Origin: Rhodocyclaceae bacterium
GTDB lineage: Bacteria > Pseudomonadota > Gammaproteobacteria > Burkholderiales > Rhodocyclaceae
Length of the DNA stretch: 7,626 nucleotides
Assembly (NCBI GenBank): GCA_025361105.1
Contig: JANYAW010000139.1
Span: 1-7,626 of the forward strand
Reading direction: 5' to 3'
Positions 1-5,434 of the stretch are shown one piece after another. Positions within the stretch are counted from its first letter, which is position 1; each line of letters opens with the position of its first letter. The notes beneath the pieces are model-generated. The model made no database searches. It was not told the DNA's origin and saw only the letters and a list, made by a program, of their open reading frames with translations. A program made the position numbers and the translations under genes.

Positions 1-697
1 CGAAACTTGAAACCACAAAACTACGCTCACGCAATGCAGGAAAGTGCATCACGCTGACGTGCGTCGCGCCATCGAACACGACATGCTCGTAAACTTCATC
101 GCTAACGACCACCACATCGGTGTTCGCCAACATGACCGCAAGTTGCGCCATATCATCTGCCGACCACACGCTGCCAGTGGGATTGTGCGGACTATTGATA
201 ATCAGCATCCGCGTCCGCGGTGTCAGTAATTGGCGAAGCTCGGAAAAATTTGGCCGATAGTCTGGTGCAGCGAGCTTGGCAACAATCGGCGTGCCGCCAT
301 TGAGCAAAATCGCCGGTATATAAGCGTCATACACCGGCGAAAAAACAATCACTTCATCGCCGGGCCGCACGCATGCCGCAATGGCACAAAAAATTGCTTC
401 GGTCGCACCAGCGGTGACGGTAATTTCGCGCTCGACATCGTAATTCGCGTCGTACAAACGCGCGACTTTTTCGGAAATCGCCTCTCGTAAATTCGGCGCA
501 CCATGCATCATCGCGTATTGATTGCTGCCAGTCGCCATGTGATGCGCAACCCGCGCCAGTAAACGCGGCGGCGGCGCGAAATCAGGAAAGCCTTGTGATA
601 AATTTATCGCGCCATGCGTTTGCGCAAGGCGCGACATGACACTGAAAATCGTCGTCCCGACTTGCGGTAGTCGGGACGGAACATATGGCGCAGTCAT
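1..697 (-). CDS. ybdL: Methionine aminotransferase-like PLP enzyme (3' end beyond left edge)
   Basis: Class I/II PLP-dependent aminotransferase; 232 N-terminal residues are present out of about 385 usual for the family. The N-terminus (SRLPQVGTTIF at 8-18, INLSQGFPDF at 31-40) closely matches E. coli YbdL, a methionine/aromatic transaminase related to kynurenine aminotransferases. Seen: NQYAMMHG at 59-66, the cofactor-binding TAGATE at 95-100, SPHNPTG at 169-175 with the Asn that contacts PLP, and SDEVYEH at 199-205 with the PLP-ring Asp200 and Tyr203. The reading ends at VVSSF, so the Schiff-base lysine expected in the following SFGKTYH block lies just outside the window. The start ATG (697-695) is fixed by an in-frame TAA a few codons upstream; no good Shine-Dalgarno is seen. 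It follows the FKBP gene by 41 bases and could be last in the operon. Methionine as substrate is inferred from family resemblance only. Confidence 0.92.
   Translation of the reverse strand, partial: MTAPYVPSRLPQVGTTIFSVMSRLAQTHGAINLSQGFPDFAPPPRLLARVAHHMATGSNQYAMMHGAPNLREAISEKVARLYDANYDVEREITVTAGATEAIFCAIAACVRPGDEVIVFSPVYDAYIPAILLNGGTPIVAKLAAPDYRPNFSELRQLLTPRTRMLIINSPHNPTGSVWSADDMAQLAVMLANTDVVVVSDEVYEHVVFDGATHVSVMHFPALRERSFVVSSF
653..678 (-). repeat. 10-bp perfect inverted repeat inside the aminotransferase 5' coding region
   Basis: CGTCCCGACT (653-662) and AGTCGGGACG (669-678) are perfect inverse complements around a 6-base loop, TGCGGT. In the mRNA this GC-rich hairpin would span about +20 to +45 of the aminotransferase message, within the codons for PSRLPQVGT. 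Those residues are conserved in the family, so the repeat may be partly a coincidence of coding; an effect on early elongation or initiation is conjecture. Confidence 0.6.
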
Positions 698-738
698 GGC
701 AAATTCATGGCAAATGAATTACCAAGTATTCATTGCGC

Positions 739-1089
739 TCAACCAATTGCCAACAACTCAACTTCAAACAGCAATGTCGCATTCGGTGGAATCACGCCGC
801 CTGCGCCGCGTGGGCCATACGCCAGCGCTGGTGGAATGGTGAGCTTGCGGGTGCCGCCGATTTTCATCCCTTGCACACCTTCGTCCCAACCGGCGATGAC
901 TTGACGTTGGCCGAGGCCGAACTCAAATGGCTCATTCCGATCCTTGCTCGAATCGAATTTGTTGCCATTCATCAACCAGCCCGTGTAATGCACACTAACG
1001 TACTGACCCGATTTGGCTTCGTCGCCGCCACCAATGACGACCTCTTCAATCATCAAACCACTATCAGTGGTTGTTGTGTTTTCGCTCAT
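739..1089 (-). CDS. Small FKBP-type peptidyl-prolyl cis-trans isomerase
   Basis: A 116-residue single-domain FKBP, the FKBP12-like/MIP-type length, without a signal peptide and so probably cytoplasmic. It should catalyse Xaa-Pro isomerisation during protein folding. The pocket residues of FKBP12 are all recognisable: Tyr35 in VHYTGWL, Phe45-Asp46 in KFDSS, Val64-Ile65 and Trp68 in QVIAGWDEG, Tyr91 in ALAYGPRGAGGVIPP, and Phe108 in LLFEVELL. It resembles the small Neisseria FKBP. The frame is open 16 codons further upstream, but I chose the ATG at 1089 because GGGAG sits 6 bases before it and the FKBP homology begins soon after. The gene lies between the second dehydrogenase (53-base gap) and the aminotransferase (41-base gap), so co-transcription is likely. 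The leader hairpin is listed separately. Confidence 0.95.
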   Translation of the reverse strand: MSENTTTTDSGLMIEEVVIGGGDEAKSGQYVSVHYTGWLMNGNKFDSSKDRNEPFEFGLGQRQVIAGWDEGVQGMKIGGTRKLTIPPALAYGPRGAGGVIPPNATLLFEVELLAIG

Positions 1090-1097
1090 GCAAAACT

Positions 1098-1130
1098 CCC
1101 GACAAAAATGCGCATTATCGCGCGGTCGGG
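1098..1130 (-). promoter_or_regulatory. Hairpin covering the FKBP ribosome-binding site
   Basis: In the 53-base gap before the FKBP gene, CCCGAC and GTCGGG (1125-1130 and 1098-1103 as read on the minus strand) form a 6-bp outer stem. Inside it GCGC-GATAAT-GCGC forms a 4-bp inner stem followed by ATTTTT. The 3' arm contains the GGG of the GGGAG ribosome-binding site (1096-1100), so the fold would hide the initiation site. The inner stem plus T-run also looks like a very weak terminator. Translational control or partial polarity is inference; only the complementarity is seen. Confidence 0.4.
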
Positions 1131-1142
1131 TTAGCATTTAAA

Positions 1143-2030
1143 TCAGTTTTGTCTAGACACGCGTTCCAAAACCTTAAGCAATGCTGAGGTATCACCCTTC
1201 GCGCCGCCTTGCGCCATCAATGTATTGAGCTGCTGTCCGATGCTCATCGCTATCGGCAGCGGCGCACCCAGACGAACCGCTTCACCAAGTAACAAGCCGA
1301 AATCTTTATGATGCAATCGCGCCTCAACACCTGCTGCAAAATCGCGTTTCAGCATTCGCTCGCCAAATACTTCCAGCACACGAGAGGCTGCCGAACCGGC
1401 GCTGATTGCTTGATACACCTTGGCGAAATCCAAACCACTGGCACGCGCTAAACAAGCCGCCTCTGCCGCAGCTTCAATCGCTGCTACCATCACCATTTGG
1501 TTGCAGGCTTTGGCCACCTGACCTGCCCCGGAGTCGCCGACGTAAACCGCTGTTTTGGCTATGCAATCGAACACTGGTTTCAATCGTGTAGCCAAGGCTT
1601 CCGCTTGGCTTTCACTGCCGCCCCACATAATCGCCAAACTCGCGGCGCGTGCCGCGTTGACACCACCGGAAACCGGCGCGTCGACAAAATCAATCCCACG
1701 TGCCACATAAGCCCTCGCAATTTTTCGCGCGACGGTTGGTGCAATGGTCGAAAAATCCACATGTAGCAATCCCGCGTGCCGCCCTTCGAGCAAACCATTC
1801 GCGCCTAGCGCAAGCGTTTCAACATCCTCACTAGAAGTCACGTTGGTGCACACGATGTCACAGTCCTGCGCCAGCGCAGCAGGTGAGTCGCACAGCGTGG
1901 CACCACACGCGACTAGCGAGTTGGTGCTGGCGGCACGCCGTGCCCAGACATGCAAATCAAATCCGCCGCGCAACAAGTTCTCAGCCATCGCCAAACCCAT
2001 GCTGCCAAGGCCGATGAATCCAATTCGCAT
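1143..2030 (-). CDS. NAD(P)-dependent beta-hydroxyacid dehydrogenase (3-HIBADH / TSR family), divergent paralogue
   Basis: A 295-residue member of the 3-hydroxyisobutyrate / 2-hydroxy-3-oxopropionate reductase family, at the usual length. Seen in order: Rossmann GFIGLGSMG (4-12), Arg31-Arg32 after the second strand (HVWARR), which suggests NADP(H) preference, the substrate loop FVDAPVSGG (115-123), the catalytic block GAGQVAKACNQ with Lys174 and Asn177, and HHKDFGLLL with Lys242-Asp243. Family chemistry is reversible oxidation of a beta-hydroxyacid; the substrate here is unknown. It is related end to end to its upstream neighbour but lacks the NFKPGF segment typical of tartronate-semialdehyde reductases, so it may use another substrate. 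The ATG at 2030 is chosen over an adjacent TTG at 2033. The upstream stop is only 4 bases away, so translation is probably coupled. Confidence 0.93.
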   Translation of the reverse strand: MRIGFIGLGSMGLAMAENLLRGGFDLHVWARRAASTNSLVACGATLCDSPAALAQDCDIVCTNVTSSEDVETLALGANGLLEGRHAGLLHVDFSTIAPTVARKIARAYVARGIDFVDAPVSGGVNAARAASLAIMWGGSESQAEALATRLKPVFDCIAKTAVYVGDSGAGQVAKACNQMVMVAAIEAAAEAACLARASGLDFAKVYQAISAGSAASRVLEVFGERMLKRDFAAGVEARLHHKDFGLLLGEAVRLGAPLPIAMSIGQQLNTLMAQGGAKGDTSALLKVLERVSRQN

Positions 2031-2034
2031 CAAC

Positions 2035-2910
2035 TTATTCCGGCGAACTCATTCTTTCCAAGAGTTGCAATACGGCGATGGAATCTGATTCGCCCAAGCC
2101 ACTGCCCACCATTGCGTTAAACATCTGTGTCGTGGCGGCAGCGGATGGCAATGACAATCCAAGCCGATGCGCTTCGCCCATCACGATGCGCAAATCTTTT
2201 TGATGCATCCAGGCTTTGAAACCCGGCTTGAAATTTCTGTCCAACATGCGCTGACCATGATTTTCCAAAATTTTTGAGTAAGCAAAACCGCCGAGCAAAG
2301 CCTCGCGAACTTTCGCCGGATCGACACCACTTTTCGCCGCGAAATTAAATGCCTCGGCCACCGCCATCACACCGACCGCCGTCAAAATTTGATTGCAAGC
2401 TTTCGCCACTTGACCCGCACCACTGCCACCAATCAAGGTCGCTGATTTGCCAACTTTTTGGAACAGCGGCAAAGCTTTTTCAAAAGCTTCCTTCGTGCCG
2501 CCGGCCATGATCGTCAAAGCGGCGTTTATCGCACCCATCTCGCCACCCGAGACCGGTGCATCGACGAAAGAAATATTCCGTTCGCCTAGCGCGCAACCAA
2601 TACGAATCGCCTCGGCAGGCGCAATCGTACTCATATCAACCACCACCAATCCTGCCCTACCACCACTGACAATGCCGTCCGCGCCAAGACACACGGCATC
2701 AACATCCGGCGCATCGGCAACCATCGTAATCACGATGTCGGATGCCGCCGCAACTGCTGCTGGTGTTGCATGTGTTTGCGCATTGACTGCCGCAAACGGC
2801 ACCAGCGATTCGGGTCGCCGCGCCCACAAATGCAAACGATGTCCCGCCGCTTCCAAATGCAGCGCCATTGGTCGCCCCATCAAACCTAACCCGATAAATC
2901 CTACTTCCAT
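2035..2910 (-). CDS. garR: 2-hydroxy-3-oxopropionate (tartronate semialdehyde) reductase-type dehydrogenase
   Basis: A 291-residue beta-hydroxyacid dehydrogenase of full family length. Seen: GFIGLGLMG (4-12) for dinucleotide binding, Arg31-Arg32 suggesting NADPH use, VDMSTIAP (91-98), FVDAPVSGG (115-123) for substrate carboxylate binding, GAGQVAKACNQ with catalytic Lys170 and Asn173, NFKPGF (226-231) and HQKDL with Lys238-Asp239. The NFKPGF segment and the DMSTIAP wording are close to E. coli GarR/GlxR, which reduces tartronate semialdehyde to D-glycerate in glyoxylate/glycerate metabolism. No glyoxylate carboligase or hydroxypyruvate isomerase is in the window, so that pathway is not supported by context; 3-hydroxyisobutyrate or another short beta-hydroxyacid is possible. 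The ATG directly abuts the TAA of the DUF4202 gene, and a GGGGGA ribosome-binding site lies inside that gene's end, which indicates translational coupling. Confidence 0.9.
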   Translation of the reverse strand: MEVGFIGLGLMGRPMALHLEAAGHRLHLWARRPESLVPFAAVNAQTHATPAAVAAASDIVITMVADAPDVDAVCLGADGIVSGGRAGLVVVDMSTIAPAEAIRIGCALGERNISFVDAPVSGGEMGAINAALTIMAGGTKEAFEKALPLFQKVGKSATLIGGSGAGQVAKACNQILTAVGVMAVAEAFNFAAKSGVDPAKVREALLGGFAYSKILENHGQRMLDRNFKPGFKAWMHQKDLRIVMGEAHRLGLSLPSAAATTQMFNAMVGSGLGESDSIAVLQLLERMSSPE

Positions 2911-3510
2911 TTATTTTTCCCCCACCGCTTTAACAATCAAAGGCACCAGCGCGGAGGGCAAAACCAACTTGCCGCTCAACGCAAACGCATGTGCCGCTAT
3001 CGACATTTTCTTCCAAGTCTTGCTCACAATGTCCAGCCATTTCGCTTCGTCGTAATTTGGCTTGGTTGCAACAAACGCCGCCAAATAATGCTCGATGAAA
3101 ACCAGCGCGCTCACGTCTTCCAACAACTGCGTATCAGCATTCGCCTTAATGGCTTTTTTACCGATCGCTTGCATCACACGACCTATGGTCGGTTCGTCAT
3201 ATTCGACCGACCGTAGCAAACGCGCCGCTTCATCCGCGTGAAATTTGTATAGCCCTTTGCGCCACATCAAATAGCCTTCGCGCGTCTGCGGATAACTATC
3301 TCGCGGCACGACCCAGCGCCGGATATGCTGCGCTCGCACGGCAAGTTGCGCCACTTCATCCGCCTCGGGCGCGAAGCGCGACAACATCGCGGTCATGCGT
3401 TCTGCGTAAAGTAACTCCTTCGGGCAACCTTCGTCCAGATTCGGGTCCAATGCGTTTGCCACATCGAACAAGCGAATTGCGACAGTCAACCGCTGCGATG
3501 GTTCAGTCAT
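2911..3510 (-). CDS. DUF4202 family protein
   Basis: A 199-residue soluble, helix-rich protein that I recognise as DUF4202; its biochemical role is unknown. Characteristic segments are KELLYAERM (31-39), RAQHIRRWVVPRDSYP (59-74), REGYLMWRKGLYKFHADEA (77-95), and LLEDVSALVFIEHYLAAF (129-146). The spaced His62, His91, Glu131/Asp132 and His141 in helices resemble an HD-type metal-site pattern, but this is my inference. There is no signal peptide or membrane segment. I chose the ATG at 3510; the frame is open to 3561, with another ATG at 3522, and no strong Shine-Dalgarno separates them. It is the first gene of the minus-strand run, and its stop codon abuts the reductase start with no gap, so it probably acts in the same process as the two dehydrogenases or is expressed with them. 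Confidence 0.88.
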   Translation of the reverse strand: MTEPSQRLTVAIRLFDVANALDPNLDEGCPKELLYAERMTAMLSRFAPEADEVAQLAVRAQHIRRWVVPRDSYPQTREGYLMWRKGLYKFHADEAARLLRSVEYDEPTIGRVMQAIGKKAIKANADTQLLEDVSALVFIEHYLAAFVATKPNYDEAKWLDIVSKTWKKMSIAAHAFALSGKLVLPSALVPLIVKAVGEK

Positions 3511-3543
3511 GGTTTTAAGCATGCTGCAAAATTTAGGTGGCGC

Positions 3544-3620
3544 ACAGTATGACCGATGCAATGGGTTTCATTCAGATCAACGCGAGTATTCAAAAAAACA
3601 GACAGTATGATTAGCTAATC
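3544..3620. promoter_or_regulatory. Divergent intergenic region: palindrome, direct repeat and candidate -10
   Basis: The 130 bases between the DUF4202 gene and the plus-strand two-TM gene contain a perfect 12-bp palindrome GATTAGCTAATC (3609-3620). They also contain a 9-bp direct repeat ACAGTATGA at 3544-3552 and 3602-3610. A -10-like TATGAT at 3606-3611 overlaps both the second repeat and the palindrome, about 30 bases before the ATG at 3641, but no good -35 is seen at the right spacing. An A7 run sits at 3592-3598. The arrangement could be an operator over the plus-strand promoter. I found no convincing minus-strand promoter by eye. Confidence 0.35.
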
Positions 3621-3640
3621 GAAGTTTTAGCAGAACCGCT

Positions 3641-4183
3641 ATGCGCATACTTTCACTAGGTGCTTGTTTAGTTGGCGTCGTCATCGTCACGATAGGTTTA
3701 TTTTTCATTGCGCCATTGGACAAGACTTTGATTACGTTAGCGTGGACCTTACTCTACGCAGCTTTCCTTCCCAAAGTCATCATCGAAGGCTCGGATTGGA
3801 TGTTTGGACGCGGTCGCCGTGCCGCGCTTTATGGCAAAGGCTGGCAAGCAAATTGGACACATACCGGCATCAAGGTTCGCGGTGATGCTGATGCCAAAGG
3901 CGAGATGTGGATAAGCGTCAGCGATTGCGCACTGGCTAGTGGACTGGCCCTTGAAAAGCGCCTGGATTGGGTTGCGACAACGCAAAAACGCCACGACAAA
4001 GTGAAGGGTTGGTTGGTCACCAAAGCAGCAATGATGGCGATTTTGGATGGCGTCAATGTGGATCAAGGCGAATTTGTTCAAGTCAACAAATTGCGCGTTT
4101 TCCTGATGCGCGAAGTGTGGCACGAGGACGAGAAGGCGCGACAAGCGGCACCAAGCGAATCGCCGAAATCACCAAGCCCGTAA
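3641..4183 (+). CDS. Two-TM membrane protein of unknown function
   Basis: I do not recognise this 180-residue protein. Two hydrophobic segments lie at about residues 4-25 and 30-48, joined by a short APLDKT turn. With basic residues following (GRGRR at 57-61), both ends are predicted to be cytoplasmic, with a tight hairpin in the inner membrane. The remaining ~130 residues form a mixed soluble domain containing KGWLVTKAAMMAILDG and VQVNKLRVFLMREVWHEDEK; the tail is rich in Pro and Ser (SESPKSPSP). There is no catalytic motif I can name. The ATG at 3641 lacks a clear Shine-Dalgarno. It precedes the patatin-like gene by 23 bases on the same strand, so the two may be co-transcribed, and a role near the membrane or its lipids is only a guess from that. 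Confidence 0.8.
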   Translation: MRILSLGACLVGVVIVTIGLFFIAPLDKTLITLAWTLLYAAFLPKVIIEGSDWMFGRGRRAALYGKGWQANWTHTGIKVRGDADAKGEMWISVSDCALASGLALEKRLDWVATTQKRHDKVKGWLVTKAAMMAILDGVNVDQGEFVQVNKLRVFLMREVWHEDEKARQAAPSESPKSPSP

Positions 4184-4206
4184 ATGTCGCTAACCTCCTC
4201 AACGTC

Positions 4207-5270
4207 ATGCAAACTCTCTCCATTCACTGTGGTGCAACCGCGCTTGCTACACTCCAACGCGACGGCCTACTAGCCAGCGCCGTCGAGATAATCCCGGCGG
4301 CAGCGGGCGGACCGAAAGGTCTCGCACTGCACGGTTTGGACTGCGCGCTTTTTGGTCAATGGTTCCCGCAGCAAGCTCGGCAACGCCAGTTGATTGGCGC
4401 ATCGGTCGGTGCTTGGCGGATGGCTGCTGCGGCGCAATCCGATCCGGTCGCCGCATTTATTCGGCTGGCCGATTTTTATTGCGAACAGCGTTATTCAAAC
4501 AAACCAAGCGCCGCCGAAGTCTCAGAATTTTGCGAACGCTTGGTGACACACATTGTCGGTGGACACGAAACAGAAATTATCGAAACGTCGAATTACCATC
4601 TCAACATCCTCACTGTACGCGGGAAAAACTGCTGATCAAAGATGGCTCCCGCCGCACGCCAGTTGGCTTCGCTGCCGCTGCTGCGTTCAACACCGTGGCG
4701 CGTCGTCATCTGCGCCATTGGCTGGATCGCGTCTGGTTTTATGACGCTCGCGACAAATCGAACCTGCTCCCGCTGCATGATTTTCACACCGACGAAGTTG
4801 CACTGTCAGCACAAAATCTGCATGCAGCGCTGCTCGCCTCCGGCTCCATCCCGATGGTGCTCAATGCCGTCACCGATATTCCCGGCGCGCCGCGTGGTAG
4901 CTATTGGGATGGTGGCATCATCGATTACCATCTGCATCTACCTTACCAGCGAGCCAGTGGCATCGTGCTCTACCCCCACTTCACTGATCACATCGTTCCC
5001 GGTTGGCTAGATAAATTTCACCCTTCGCGACGTGCTACTGGTTCCTCGCTGGAGAACTTAATTTTGATTTCGCCATCAAAGGAATTCATCACCACGCTAC
5101 CAAATCAAAAACTCCCTGATCGCAATGACTTCAAACGTTATGGCCCAAAAGGTCAAGAAGAAAGAATCCGCGATTGGCGCTTTGCCGTTGGAGAAAGTCA
5201 GCGCATGGGCGAGGAATTTTTGGCCATTGTTGAAAGCGGCGAGATTGCCAATCGGGCATGTTTGTTTTGA
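4207..5270 (+). pseudogene. Patatin-like phospholipase, split by a -1 frameshift
   Basis: Two adjacent frames together encode a ~354-residue patatin-like acyl hydrolase. Frame one (4207-4635) gives IIPAAAGGPKGLAL (28-41, oxyanion-hole glycines) and GASVGAW (64-70) with nucleophile Ser66, then reads HLNILTVRGK and hits TGA at 4633. The second frame resumes at about 4629 (LLIKDGSRR) and carries GFAAAAAFN, FYDARDKSN and YWDGG, whose Asp (codon 4908-4910) would complete the Ser-Asp dyad, to the stop at 5270. The homology flows straight across GGGAAAAAC (4621-4629), so one base seems missing from that G3A5 run. Either this is a true pseudogene, a homopolymer sequencing error, or recoding; the tract is not a classic slippery heptamer. 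The ATG at 4207 has no Shine-Dalgarno. The family hydrolyses acyl esters of lipids; substrate unknown. Confidence 0.85.
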
Positions 5271-5374
5271 GTTGGTCGACGGCGTGTCACCAGCACCAAC
5301 TGGCAAAATACCAAAGCTTGGAACAAATTCCCCGATTCACAACACTTAAGGATATTCCCTTACTTGCCGTATGC

Positions 5375-5401
5375 TTGAATAGTCCCACCAAATGTTATAA
5401 A
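5375..5401 (+). promoter_or_regulatory. Candidate sigma-70 promoter for the TpsB gene
   Basis: TTGAAT (5375-5380) and TATAAA (5396-5401) are separated by 15 bases and lie 34 bases upstream of the ATG at 5435, in the 164-base gap after the patatin-like gene. The -10 fits consensus well (5 of 6); the -35 is moderate (4 of 6) and the spacing is short. No other structure of note is seen in the gap apart from a weak 5-bp hairpin, TAAGG-ATATTC-CCTTA, at 5347-5362. Confidence 0.4.
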
Positions 5402-5434
5402 ACCTCACCGCCACTTCACCCTGCTCGACCTTCG

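Noticed and set aside
44..490. Two short plus-strand ORFs near the left edge
   Set aside because: Both are antisense to the well-supported aminotransferase coding sequence.
702..720. AATTCAT-GGCAA-ATGAATT inverted repeat between FKBP and the aminotransferase
   Set aside because: The stem is only 7 bp and AT-rich, with no T-run after it on the minus strand; too weak to call a terminator.
739..1137. Longer FKBP start at 1137
   Set aside because: The extra 16 residues are not FKBP-like, and a good GGGAG ribosome-binding site precedes the ATG at 1089.
2447..3055. 202-codon plus-strand ORF
   Set aside because: It is antisense to the reductase and DUF4202 genes, which have clear family motifs; its Ala/Pro/Thr-rich product matches nothing.
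4190..4200. TAACCTCCTC before the patatin-like start
   Set aside because: It resembles the anti-Shine-Dalgarno sequence itself, not a ribosome-binding site, and is probably chance.
5258..5434. N-terminal extension of the TpsB frame
   Set aside because: It overlaps the end of the patatin-like gene, is not a signal peptide, and the candidate promoter lies inside it; the proper signal peptide begins at 5435.
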